From contig NZ_FQXJ01000007.1 in the NCBI RefSeq assembly GCF_900129935.1, positions 62,001-126,000 of the forward strand: a DNA stretch of 64,000 nt, given 5' to 3'. The DNA is from Desulfosporosinus lacus DSM 15449 (GTDB lineage Bacteria; Bacillota; Desulfitobacteriia; Desulfitobacteriales; Desulfitobacteriaceae). This document shows, one piece after another, positions 47,435 to 55,788 of the stretch (position 1 is the stretch's first letter; the number at the start of each line of letters is the position of its first letter). The notes below the pieces were generated by a model. It saw only the letters and a list, made by a program, of their open reading frames with translations, was not told the origin of the DNA and did no database searches. Position numbers and translations under genes: made by a program.

Positions 47435-48631
47435 TTGGATAAGTTAACACGCCAACGCGAAATCGTCAAAAATGTTGCCACAGAACCATGGGTGCATTCC
47501 CTTCAAAGTTTAGCTAAAAAATTCGGAGTAAATCAAATCACTCTGCAAAGAGATTTGGAAGAAATGAAAGATAATGGCTTTGGCTTTAAGAAGGATGGAA
47601 CAGAAAGACTTTACCTGCATTTGAGTGGTTGGAATGGGGTAGCGCCTGTCAAGGCAGCAACCCTTCGACAAATGGAGATCTTGCGCATGCTCACTGCTAC
47701 TCCTCAAGGATTAACCATAACCGAAATCTACAAACGCTTTAATCGACGGGATGAAGAAGAAGTTAGCAGTAAAACCCTCGAACGGGCTATAAAAGACTTG
47801 GTCAAAAAGAATATCCTCAAACATAAAGGGGAAGAGTATGTAATTTGCTCTGAACAAATGCTCCCTCCTCTCCAGTTAGCAGAACGGGAGAAAACGCTTC
47901 TTTTAGAAGCGCTGAATGTTGCGCGTGCTCTGGCGCCTTTTCCAGATGAAATGAAAACCCTTGAAGCCAAACTCAAAGTGTGGATAGGGCAGAACGCTCA
48001 TTCGAGGGAGACAATATTCGTCCATGGAAGAACTCCTACTCAGGATGTTCATCGCAGTCAGTGTTGTTTTCAACTCGAAGAAGCGGCTCAGAATAAAAAC
48101 CAAGTTTCCATCCTCTATCGCAAAGAAGAGGAGCCGGCAAGGCAACTTAGGCTAAATCCTCTGGGAATTGTCTATTACTGGGTGCTTGATAATTGGTATC
48201 TTATCGCTCAGGATGAGAGGGATAAGAAGATTAAGACATATTTGGTAAACCGTATTTTAGATGTTGCAAGGTTACCCGAATCATTTGCTCCAATAGAAGG
48301 ATTTGATTTAAAGACTTGGTATCAGTATGCCTGGGGGGTTTACCGAGATCAGAATCCAATCCCCGTAGTAATTAAGTTTCATAATTATTATTCAACCTTA
48401 AATCGCGTGCGAGTGGAGTTAGCTAAACGTAAAACTTGCACTCTGGTGGAGGATGGAGAAGGCCTGCTCATGGAAGATCAGGTTGAAGGACTGGACGAAT
48501 TAGCGGTTTGGTTACGAGGGTTTGGGGCGGGGACAGAGGTTCTCAAGCCTCCGTTGCTTAGAAAAAAAGTTACTGAAGAATTTTCCCGACTCCTGCAAAT
48601 GTATGGAGGTGACTCACATGGACTCGATTAA
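47435..48631 (+). CDS. WYL-domain transcriptional regulator (first of pair)
   Basis: The 398-residue protein starts with TTG 47435 (MDKLTRQREIVKNVAT) with GGAGG 9 nt before; an upstream ATG in frame at 47165 lies across the divergent gene. It has an N-terminal winged helix (VHSLQSLAKKFGVNQITLQRDLEEM), a second HTH-like region, and a WYL domain (LNPLGIVYYWVLDNWYLIAQ) with a C-terminal WCX extension. WYL regulators bind ligands, often nucleic acid or metabolites. It overlaps the next WYL gene by 14 nt. Confidence 0.85.
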   Translation: MDKLTRQREIVKNVATEPWVHSLQSLAKKFGVNQITLQRDLEEMKDNGFGFKKDGTERLYLHLSGWNGVAPVKAATLRQMEILRMLTATPQGLTITEIYKRFNRRDEEEVSSKTLERAIKDLVKKNILKHKGEEYVICSEQMLPPLQLAEREKTLLLEALNVARALAPFPDEMKTLEAKLKVWIGQNAHSRETIFVHGRTPTQDVHRSQCCFQLEEAAQNKNQVSILYRKEEEPARQLRLNPLGIVYYWVLDNWYLIAQDERDKKIKTYLVNRILDVARLPESFAPIEGFDLKTWYQYAWGVYRDQNPIPVVIKFHNYYSTLNRVRVELAKRKTCTLVEDGEGLLMEDQVEGLDELAVWLRGFGAGTEVLKPPLLRKKVTEEFSRLLQMYGGDSHGLD

Positions 48632-49580
48632 TCGTATGGGGAAAATCATGGCCTTAATTGAAATTCATCCAGAGGGGTTATCCGGAAGTGACTTAGCTGA
48701 TGCCTGCGGTGTTCCTTGGGGGACTATGAAACAGGACCTGAAAGTGTTGGTTTCTTCTATTGAAACCTCGTTTCCTTTATATACGGATCATGACGAAGGA
48801 AATGATGCCGAAGAGGATTTGTTTCAGCCGGAGGTTAAATGGTTTATGGCTGCAGCAGAAAAACGATATACTCCAGTCCATTTGAACGTCCGGGAGGCAA
48901 TAGGGGTTTTAGGTACCTTAGATTATTTGCAGGAGGAAAATGCGCTGAAAGAAGGGCTAAGACAAAAGATCTTGTCCGGCTTTGACTTAGGAGAGGAGGA
49001 GAATTACCGTTACATTAAAGGAGAACTAACACCATTAGAGCCTATCCAAGGAAAAACGTTTCCCTTGATTGAAAACGCAATTAGGGAGACTCGAAGAGTT
49101 AGGATCTTATTTAATGGCAGAGAAGTAACGGCAGACCCCTTGGGAATTGTTTACTACTCACGTCTAAGGTATTGGTATCTGGTTGCTCGGCAGGGCGAGG
49201 TGATAAAAACTTATCATTTAAACAATATCCAGGAAGTCAACGAAACCACTGAGTCCTTTGTTTACCCGGACGGGTTTTCTCTAAAGGATTGGTTTGGTCC
49301 GCGTTGGGGGATGGAATATGGAGATTTATTGAGGGTTAAAGTGCGCTTTCTCGATCGTTCTCAAACTTTTGCTAAGGTACGCAAAGATGTAGCCCATCGC
49401 AACAGTAAATTGACGATATTAGAGGATGGATCAATGCTCTTTCAAGATGAGATCATAGGGGTTAATGAATTTATTACCTGGGTATTAGGGTTTGGATCAG
49501 CAGCTGAAATCTTAGAACCAATGGAACTTCGTCAACTTATTCTCAAAAGAATTCGCGAGACGTTGAGTAACTATGTCTGA
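48618..49580 (+). CDS. WYL-domain transcriptional regulator (second of pair)
   Basis: The 320-residue protein starts at ATG 48618 (MDSINRMGKIMALIEI) behind GGAGGTGA, overlapping the first WYL gene by 14 nt. It has an HTH (LSGSDLADACGVPWGTMKQDLKVL) and a WYL core (ADPLGIVYYSRLRYWYLVARQ). Paired WYL genes probably act together, for instance as a heteromer. The neighbouring target is not evident; the nearest candidates are the divergent CC/Se protein and the downstream YhaM-like nuclease. Confidence 0.83.
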   Translation: MDSINRMGKIMALIEIHPEGLSGSDLADACGVPWGTMKQDLKVLVSSIETSFPLYTDHDEGNDAEEDLFQPEVKWFMAAAEKRYTPVHLNVREAIGVLGTLDYLQEENALKEGLRQKILSGFDLGEEENYRYIKGELTPLEPIQGKTFPLIENAIRETRRVRILFNGREVTADPLGIVYYSRLRYWYLVARQGEVIKTYHLNNIQEVNETTESFVYPDGFSLKDWFGPRWGMEYGDLLRVKVRFLDRSQTFAKVRKDVAHRNSKLTILEDGSMLFQDEIIGVNEFITWVLGFGSAAEILEPMELRQLILKRIRETLSNYV

Positions 49581-49841
49581 TCAGACTTAGTTTGTAATAG
49601 GAAGAATATTTTGCTTATCTTCCATATAGCTTTTTAGGGAAACATTATCAATTCCATTTTTGCTGTCCCCTCCTAATTGTATTTTTTTATTTTCTTATTC
49701 CCAAGAACGATCTAAATATGGGAATATAAAAACAAAGCTCGACTCGAGATCTTTAGTAAAACATCTTTTCAGCTGAATGTCTCCCCAGTTTGTTATGATA
49801 TGATAAAAGATGCTGTGATAAAGAAAGGAAGTATTTAATAT

Positions 49842-50771
49842 ATGCTGAGAGACTGTAAAGCTGGGGAACGATTTGAAGGGGTATTGCTGGTTAATGAATG
49901 GAAAGAGGTGCCCTTTCGCCAAAAACCAGGGGCATATCTTTCCATGACGTGCCAAGATCGTTCAGGAATGATTCAAGGGAAGATATGGAATTATGATCCA
50001 CAAGTTCTTGTATGGCTGAAAGATCAGGACATCTTTCGGGTAAAAGGAGTTGCTTCTGAGTACCGTGGTACTATTGAGCTAACAATTGAAGCTATCCAGA
50101 TAGTTTCAAAAGAGGATGTGGACTTGTCTGATCTCTTACCAAGTTCCCCGGTTACTGCAGACGAGTTGGAAAAAAGGTTAGCTGTTCTTATAGAGAAGAT
50201 AATCCAACCGGAGCTCAAAATGCTGATGGAGATGATTTTAGGGCATCCGGAATGGGGAAATGCTTACCGCAAAGCTCCGGCAGCCATGAAAATTCATCAA
50301 GCGTATCTCCGTGGACTTTGGGAGCACAGTGTTAGAGTGGCTGAGCTTGCAGAAGGAATTGCCAAGCATTACGCCGGAATAAATCGTGATTTAGTTGTGG
50401 CCGGAGCGCTTTTGCATGATATCGGCAAGATTGGTGAGTATTCCTACGATCGGGGAGTTAAATTTACAACAGAAGGACGGTTGCTGGGGCATATTATCAT
50501 AGGGATCGAACTCTTAACTGAGGAAATTGCTAAAATCCCAAGTTTTTCACGGGATCAGCGTTCTAAGTTGTTGCATATTATTACAAGCCACCACGGGAAA
50601 TATGAATGGCAATCACCAAAGCGTCCAAAATTGATGGAAGCTTTAGTGATTCACTATGCAGATGCCATGGATGCAGAACTCTATCAGTTTGAGCAAGCGA
50701 AAGAGAACCACCCCCAAGATGAATGGTCCCCATATATTCCAAGTATGGAACGGTTCATTTATCTAAAGTAG
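49842..50771 (+). CDS. 3'-5' exoribonuclease YhaM-like
   Basis: The 309-residue protein has an N-terminal OB-fold (LVNEWKEVPFRQKPGAYLSMTCQDRSG) and a C-terminal HD domain with H-x(n)-HD (GLWEHSVRVAELAEG, GALLHDIGKIGEYSYD) and further His in TSHHGKYEW. YhaM degrades RNA 3' to 5' and binds single-stranded nucleic acid. The ribosome binding site AAAGGAAG precedes the ATG. NudC follows by 67 nt. Confidence 0.9.
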   Translation: MLRDCKAGERFEGVLLVNEWKEVPFRQKPGAYLSMTCQDRSGMIQGKIWNYDPQVLVWLKDQDIFRVKGVASEYRGTIELTIEAIQIVSKEDVDLSDLLPSSPVTADELEKRLAVLIEKIIQPELKMLMEMILGHPEWGNAYRKAPAAMKIHQAYLRGLWEHSVRVAELAEGIAKHYAGINRDLVVAGALLHDIGKIGEYSYDRGVKFTTEGRLLGHIIIGIELLTEEIAKIPSFSRDQRSKLLHIITSHHGKYEWQSPKRPKLMEALVIHYADAMDAELYQFEQAKENHPQDEWSPYIPSMERFIYLK

Positions 50772-50838
50772 GGGGAGGATAAATAATTAAATGGACTAAA
50801 CTGACTCATACTTCAAGCGATGAAAAGAGGATGCCCGA

Positions 50839-51657
50839 ATGTTTTTTGAACCAGGATTCAACTACCAAGAGGAAAAAAATGAAAAGGTATATTGGTTGTT
50901 GTTCAAAGGGAATAAGTTTCTTGTCATAGAAAATAACGGACAATTTGCTTTGCCTGACATTAATCCGGATCAGTTAAATATAAGACCGATGAGGAGACAA
51001 TATGTTGGTCAATTGGACGGACGTCCATGTTACGTTGCTGAACTTTCTCCAAATACTGTTGCACCCGAAGGCATGTCATTTTGTAATTTAAGGCGCTTAC
51101 TCGATCACATCCCAGAAGATTTGTTTGTTTTGGTGGGTAAAGCTTATCAAATTATGCATTGGGATCGTTCCCATCAGTATTGCAGTCAATGCGGAGCACA
51201 GACAGAAAACAAAATGGATGAAAGGGCCAAACGTTGTCCCTCCTGTGGATTTGTCAATTATCCACGGATTTCCCCGGCGATCATTGTAGCCATTACTCGG
51301 GGAAATGAAATATTGTTGGCAAAGGGGAGTCGTTTTCAAGCTGGTTTTTATAGTGTTTTAGCTGGTTTTGTTGAGCCGGGAGAAACATTTGAAGAGTGCG
51401 TGCAAAGGGAAGTAGCAGAGGAGGTGGGCATAAAAGTTAAAAACATTAAATATTTCGGCAGCCAGCCATGGCCTTTCCCAGATTCCCTAATGGTAGGGTT
51501 TACAGCTGATTACAACAGTGGGGATTTAAATATTGACAAAAAAGAAATCTTAGATGCACGATGGTTTACTGCCGATCAGCTTCCGCTGATTCCGAGCAGT
51601 GGAAGTATAGCCCGGCAATTAATAGATTGGTTTAGCCAAGCTAAGGATAGCAAGTAA
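50839..51657 (+). CDS. nudC: NADH pyrophosphatase NudC
   Basis: The 272-residue protein has a four-Cys zinc ribbon (CSQCGAQ...CPSCGFVNYPR), a Nudix box GFVEPGETFEECVQREVAEEVG and the NudC-specific SQPWPFPDSLM. NudC hydrolyses NAD(H) and removes NAD caps from RNA. It sits after a YhaM-like nuclease, suggesting a shared RNA-turnover transcript, though this is inference. Confidence 0.92.
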   Translation: MFFEPGFNYQEEKNEKVYWLLFKGNKFLVIENNGQFALPDINPDQLNIRPMRRQYVGQLDGRPCYVAELSPNTVAPEGMSFCNLRRLLDHIPEDLFVLVGKAYQIMHWDRSHQYCSQCGAQTENKMDERAKRCPSCGFVNYPRISPAIIVAITRGNEILLAKGSRFQAGFYSVLAGFVEPGETFEECVQREVAEEVGIKVKNIKYFGSQPWPFPDSLMVGFTADYNSGDLNIDKKEILDARWFTADQLPLIPSSGSIARQLIDWFSQAKDSK

Positions 51658-51668
51658 AAAGAGCGCAG

Positions 51669-52370
51669 TTATGCTTCTGTAGTTTTCATTATTTTATTAT
51701 CCCAAAAACGATTGGCGATTAGGCGAACACAAAAAGGATGGTTTCCCCAAATGTCAGGGTTATCGAGTGACAGCATAAGGGCATAGGCCTGACGGCAAGT
51801 AGATATCAGGGGATAATTCTTAGTAATATGAGCCAATACAGATAGAATAGCTTCACGCCTTTCAGGGTGGAATAGATTCTGAATATAACGGCGGCTGTGG
51901 GGAGTTAACCGAAAACGAGCTAAATCAGAAGAGAGGGGCTTAATCTCGTTCGCTGAAAATGATACGACCTCTAATTCTGGAAGATCAGCCAAAATATCAG
52001 AAGACTTTAAGAAATTAATTAGGTTTTCTTGAATTTCTGTGGCGGGAAAGGAAATAATTCCGGGCGTTGAGGCTAAAATTCGTATGCGTAAGAGGTTAGC
52101 TTGGATAATTTTCTGGTTTTTTATAAAACTTAGGGATTGCTGAGACATGTACTGGATAAGTCCGGCTAGTACCTCGTTTCCTTCTAAGGCTTGCTGTTCC
52201 CAAGAAGGTAACAGGCGAAGGATGTCGTCGGAAAGGGGTGGACTGGCCTGTTCAAAGAGTTGGTATTCAATAATCGTACTTAAGGATTCTTGAGTTGGGT
52301 TTTTGAGTAAAATGCGTCGTAATCCTGGGTGGACAGCTACTGATATGGTCTTTTTATCCTTTTTATACAT
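51669..52370 (-). CDS. Hypothetical protein, no recognised family
   Basis: The 233-residue protein is soluble and mostly helical (for example FKNQKIIQANLLRIRIL and PELEVVSFSANEIKPLSSDLARFRLTPH), with a basic N-terminus MYKKDKKTISVAVHPGLRR and no membrane segment or metal-binding Cys set. It ends 12 nt from the convergent nudC. The start ATG follows AAGGTGCCTCC-like purine content only weakly on the minus strand, so the exact start is less certain. I do not recognise a domain. Confidence 0.6.
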   Translation of the reverse strand: MYKKDKKTISVAVHPGLRRILLKNPTQESLSTIIEYQLFEQASPPLSDDILRLLPSWEQQALEGNEVLAGLIQYMSQQSLSFIKNQKIIQANLLRIRILASTPGIISFPATEIQENLINFLKSSDILADLPELEVVSFSANEIKPLSSDLARFRLTPHSRRYIQNLFHPERREAILSVLAHITKNYPLISTCRQAYALMLSLDNPDIWGNHPFCVRLIANRFWDNKIMKTTEA

Positions 52371-52454
52371 CGAAGGTGCCTCCTCCGCGGCTTATTATCC
52401 TTAATTCTGTCTGTGTTGTAGTGTATGTTTTTTATAGGGTTCTATCCAAATAAT

Positions 52455-52473
52455 TTAGGTTGCCCCAACAAAT
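52455..52473. promoter_or_regulatory. possible DtxR/MntR-type operator upstream of the regulator
   Basis: The 19-bp DNA here begins TTAGGTTGCCCCAAC and matches the known DtxR-family box at 13 of 19 positions by my alignment. It lies 170 nt before the regulator gene, consistent with autoregulation. The surrounding 52371-52642 holds no other gene. Confidence 0.4.
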
Positions 52474-52642
52474 AAACAGAAAAATCCGATAATTATGCTT
52501 TGGGGAAGAAAGCTTTTTGTAGGTCACACCTTCTGGCAGTATAGTAAAGTCCGATTAGTAAACTGGGTACTTCTTTGGGAGTTGGAAAGTTCTGAGACAA
52601 TATCGCATAAGTATTTAAAAAGACCTTTGAAAAGGAGTAGCG

Positions 52643-53074
52643 ATGGGTATTCTCACCCCCAGTTTAGAGGACTATCTAGAAGAGCTATACCGTTTTTCTC
52701 TATCTGCAGATACTGTTCGGGTCACTGACCTCAGTATAAAACTGGGGGTTTCTTTGCCATCGGTAACGAAAGCGTTGCGCAAATTGAAAAATGGCCAATA
52801 TATTTATTATCAACGTTATGGGGAGATTACCCTTTCAGAAAAAGGAAAAAAACTTGGCGATTTCTTAGTGAAACGCAATCAATTGTTACAGGAATTCCTG
52901 GTGCTCATTAATACTGACTGCGATATTGCAGCAGAAGCCGAGGCGATGGAACATTATCTTTCAGAAGCTACCATCCGCTCTATCCAAGCAATTGTCACAT
53001 TTCTAAATCAAAACCCAGAATGGCATAAGGTTTTACTGGAATACATAGTGTCTTCCAGTAAAACCAATCTATAG
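52643..53074 (+). CDS. DtxR/MntR-family metalloregulator
   Basis: The 143-residue protein has the N-terminal winged helix (SLEDYLEELYRFSLSADTVRVTDLS...LGVSLPSVTKALRKL) and dimerisation domain with a conserved EAEAMEHYLS stretch holding Glu and His ligands. The position of an MntR ligand (near residue 77, usually His) reads Asn in KRNQLL. It likely senses Fe2+ or Mn2+. It starts behind AAGGAG and converges on the feo operon 12 nt beyond its stop, so ferrous iron uptake is the probable target. Confidence 0.85.
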   Translation: MGILTPSLEDYLEELYRFSLSADTVRVTDLSIKLGVSLPSVTKALRKLKNGQYIYYQRYGEITLSEKGKKLGDFLVKRNQLLQEFLVLINTDCDIAAEAEAMEHYLSEATIRSIQAIVTFLNQNPEWHKVLLEYIVSSSKTNL

Positions 53075-53085
53075 AATCTATTGAT

Positions 53086-54486
53086 TTAAACTAAGCCGAA
53101 GAATTGAACTACTTGAGTAAAAATGAAGCAAGCAGTAAATCCGATAAGTGTCGGAATCAGAAAAGATAGAAAAACCCATTTTTTACTGCCTGTTTCCTTG
53201 TAGGTTGTCAGGAGGGTGGTAGCACAAGGCCAATGCAACAAGGAAAAGAGCATGACATTTATCGCGGTTAGCCAGGTCCATCCGTTGCTTACTAAAACGT
53301 TTCGCAACTCCTCTAAACTGGAGTAATCCTGTAGAGAGCCAGTGGAGAGATAACTCATTATGAGAATTGGTAAGACGATTTCGTTTGCTGGCAAACCCAG
53401 AATAAAAGCCATTAGGATAAATCCATCCAGTCCAATTAACTGTCCAAAGGGATTAAGTATATGCGCTACTGCGGATAGAATGTTTTGGTCCCCGATATAG
53501 ACGTTGGCTAGAATCCAGATCACGGCTCCAGCAGGAGCGGCTACAATGATTGAACGTCTTAATACAAACAGGGTGCGATCAAGCATGGACCGATAGATCA
53601 CTGCGCCAATCTTAGGTCGGCGGTATGACGGCAATTCCAAGACCAATGAAGAGGGTTCTCCCTTCAAAATTGTCATAGACAATATCCAGGAGACGGACAA
53701 TGTAACAGCGACTCCCAACAGGATTATTGTGGAAATAACCAACGCATTGATTAACCCTGAATAGGATGCAATTGCACCGCCAATAAAAATGGAGGTAATC
53801 GCTATCAATGTTGGAAATCTGCCATTGCAAGGGACAAAATTGTTGGTTAGAATCGCGATTAAGCGTTCACGAGGAGAGTCGATGATTCTACATGAGGTAA
53901 CTCCGGCGGCATTGCATCCGAACCCCATACACATTGTCAGACTCTGTTTACCACAAGCCTTTGCCCTTTTGAAAATATGATCGAGATTAAAAGCAATGCG
54001 CGGCAGATAACCGGAGTCTTCTAAGAGAGTAAATAAGGGGAAAAAGATAGCCATAGGAGGCAGCATTACAGCGATAACCCAAGCCAGAGTACGGTAAACT
54101 CCCAGAACGAGAACTCCATGTACCCAATTCGGTGCCCCTGCCCATTGAAACCAAAGAGTAAGCTGATCCTGAAATGCAAAGAGGACGGTGGCAAGGAGTT
54201 CAGAAGGGAAATTCGCCCCTTCTATTGTTAGCCAAAAGACGCCAACCAATAAGAGAATCATGAGCGGATAGCCAAACCACTTTGAAGTTACAAGGTTATC
54301 GATAGTTAGATCAAAGCTAATTCGTTGGCTTTCTTTTTTTGAGAGAACGTGCTTCGTAATTTGCTCAGCATTTCCATAAATATCTGCAACGATCTGATCG
54401 CTGAATGACTTTAGATAGGAATTACGAACACATTCAGCTTGACCATAAACTTCACTTAGAACTCTAGAAGGGCTCATTGCGCACAT
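53086..54486 (-). CDS. feoB: FeoB membrane (gate) subunit of a split FeoB
   Basis: The 466-residue protein is the C-terminal transmembrane part of FeoB, with Gate domains (MCMGFGCNAAGVTSCRIIDSPRERLIAILTNNFVPCNGRFP and ILGLPANEIVLPILIMSYLS). The G-domain is encoded separately by the preceding gene. The ATG 54486 has GGGAGG 7 nt upstream, and the two coding regions overlap by 13 nt. A second ATG (54477) forms an ATGA overlap with the upstream stop. Together they would import Fe2+. It has its own start and ribosome binding site, so a natural split is more likely than a frameshift. Confidence 0.87.
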   Translation of the reverse strand: MCAMSPSRVLSEVYGQAECVRNSYLKSFSDQIVADIYGNAEQITKHVLSKKESQRISFDLTIDNLVTSKWFGYPLMILLLVGVFWLTIEGANFPSELLATVLFAFQDQLTLWFQWAGAPNWVHGVLVLGVYRTLAWVIAVMLPPMAIFFPLFTLLEDSGYLPRIAFNLDHIFKRAKACGKQSLTMCMGFGCNAAGVTSCRIIDSPRERLIAILTNNFVPCNGRFPTLIAITSIFIGGAIASYSGLINALVISTIILLGVAVTLSVSWILSMTILKGEPSSLVLELPSYRRPKIGAVIYRSMLDRTLFVLRRSIIVAAPAGAVIWILANVYIGDQNILSAVAHILNPFGQLIGLDGFILMAFILGLPANEIVLPILIMSYLSTGSLQDYSSLEELRNVLVSNGWTWLTAINVMLFSLLHWPCATTLLTTYKETGSKKWVFLSFLIPTLIGFTACFIFTQVVQFFGLV

Positions 54487-55232
54487 TTAGATTCCTCCCA
54501 ATCCTGAAATTGAAATGAAGCTTGGTCGATATCTAAATAATTGCTTAGACTTCTTAGAAAACTTTGGTCTCCGTCCAAAAGCCTTAGAGCTATCCAACGG
54601 GGGGACAACGTATTGTTTGCTATGTTTTCTACTAAGGGCAGCAATTCTTTGAGAGCATTTTCAACATCTGAGGAATATTTAATTTGACGAGGACTTGGTT
54701 GCAAAGATCCTGAAGCAACCTGGAATATTTTCTTGCGAAGTTCAAAAAGTCCCTTTCCTTGACGGGCGGCGGTTGCCACTACTGGAACACCCAACTCACG
54801 TTCTAATGAGGGCACATCAATTACGAGATCTTTCTTAGTAGCCTCATCCATCAGATTCAGACAGACAATGACTTTGGATGTTATCTCAAAGACTTGAAGA
54901 GCTAAATTAAGATTTCTTTCCAGGCAAGTTGCGTCTAAGACTACCACTGTAACGTCTGGGTTTGCAAAACAGAGATAATCCCGGGCTATTTGTTCCTCAA
55001 CTGTATGAGCTAATAATGAATAAGTACCAGGCAAATCAACTATTAAAAACGATTTTTTCTGATGCTCATAGATTCCCTGGGCATTATCTACCGTCTTACC
55101 GGGCCAATTACCAGTATGCTGATGGAGCCCGGTCAGCGCGTTGAAAATTGTACTCTTTCCAACGTTTGGATTACCTGCTAAGGCAACGGTGAATTGGTTG
55201 TTCTTTTTTTCTGCAGACAGAATCATACACAT
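54474..55232 (-). CDS. feoB: FeoB G-domain subunit of a split FeoB
   Basis: The 252-residue protein has G1 GNPNVGKSTIFNALTG, G3 DLPGTYSLL, G4 NLMDE and a small helical extension, matching the cytosolic GTPase part of FeoB. It lacks any membrane segment. It overlaps feoA by 10 nt and the membrane subunit gene by 13 nt. Both parts of FeoB are complete, as seen in some Firmicutes with two-gene FeoB. Confidence 0.88.
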   Translation of the reverse strand: MCMILSAEKKNNQFTVALAGNPNVGKSTIFNALTGLHQHTGNWPGKTVDNAQGIYEHQKKSFLIVDLPGTYSLLAHTVEEQIARDYLCFANPDVTVVVLDATCLERNLNLALQVFEITSKVIVCLNLMDEATKKDLVIDVPSLERELGVPVVATAARQGKGLFELRKKIFQVASGSLQPSPRQIKYSSDVENALKELLPLVENIANNTLSPRWIALRLLDGDQSFLRSLSNYLDIDQASFQFQDWEESKCAQ

Positions 55233-55489
55233 TCCTCTCCATTCGATAACTTTCTCACAAAAATTTGGGCAGCATCTTCGCTGCGCAAAGCAATGAGTGT
55301 TCCCCTCACCATATAAGCGGTTGGATCACCAGAAGGTCCACGTCGAATACAGCGTATTAACGTTCCAGGAACGATTCCTAAGTCAAGAATACGGCGCCGT
55401 AAGAGTCCGCTCAACTCTAAGGAAACTATCTGACAGTCCGAACCCAGAGACAAGTCTGATAATGAATTGATTCGTTCTGCATCCCTCAC
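55223..55489 (-). CDS. feoA: FeoA
   Basis: The 88-residue SH3-like FeoA protein has LSLGSDCQIVSLELSG, the conserved RRILDLGIVPGTLIRCIRRGPSGDPTAYMVRGTLIALR region, and a length normal for FeoA. It partners FeoB in Fe2+ uptake. It is first in the feoA-feoB(G)-feoB(M) operon and overlaps its neighbour by 10 nt. A palindrome lies upstream at 55540. Confidence 0.9.
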   Translation of the reverse strand: MRDAERINSLSDLSLGSDCQIVSLELSGLLRRRILDLGIVPGTLIRCIRRGPSGDPTAYMVRGTLIALRSEDAAQIFVRKLSNGEECV

Positions 55490-55539
55490 ACTATGTACCC
55501 CCTTTTCGTTGCCAAGCTAATCTACTTTCTGATCCATAG

Positions 55540-55555
55540 GTTAGCCGAGGCTAAC
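55540..55555. promoter_or_regulatory. DtxR-family operator upstream of feoA
   Basis: GTTAGCC (55540-55546), GA, GGCTAAC (55549-55555) form a perfect dyad. The left flank TAGGTTAGCC matches the left half of the classical DtxR consensus at 10 of 11 positions. A second, weaker site, TTGCCAAGCTAA on the plus strand, lies closer to feoA at 55509-55520. The regulator at 52643 is the natural candidate. No clear -10/-35 pair was found for feoA. Confidence 0.6.
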
Positions 55556-55707
55556 TTTTAGTTAAAGTTCATTTTGAATAGATTATGTTGAGGAGTTTCT
55601 TTTGTTCCCACGGAGGCTTATACTTATTTGGTTCTTTTAAAATTAGGGACATGAAGCTAAGTTTGGGCTAGGATGATGAAGCAGGCGGGGACAGTGTGTT
55701 TGTGACT

Positions 55708-55743
55708 GTTGTTCCTTTCTAATGGGAACAACTATGCTATAAT
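55708..55743 (+). promoter_or_regulatory. operator and extended -10 promoter of the ABC exporter
   Basis: GTTGTTCC (55708-55715) and GGAACAAC (55725-55732) form an 8-bp dyad with a 9-nt spacer. TGCTATAAT (55735-55743) is an extended -10. The dyad covers the -35 position, as expected for repression. Confidence 0.55.
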
Positions 55744-55788
55744 TGTAAAGGGAGTTAGCTCGTCAAAGCTTAGGAGTTGGTGGATACT

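Noticed and set aside
54474-54486. FeoB split as TGA recoding
   Set aside because: The G-domain frame ends CAQ-TGA and its continuation stops after a few codons; the downstream gene is in another frame with its own Shine-Dalgarno.
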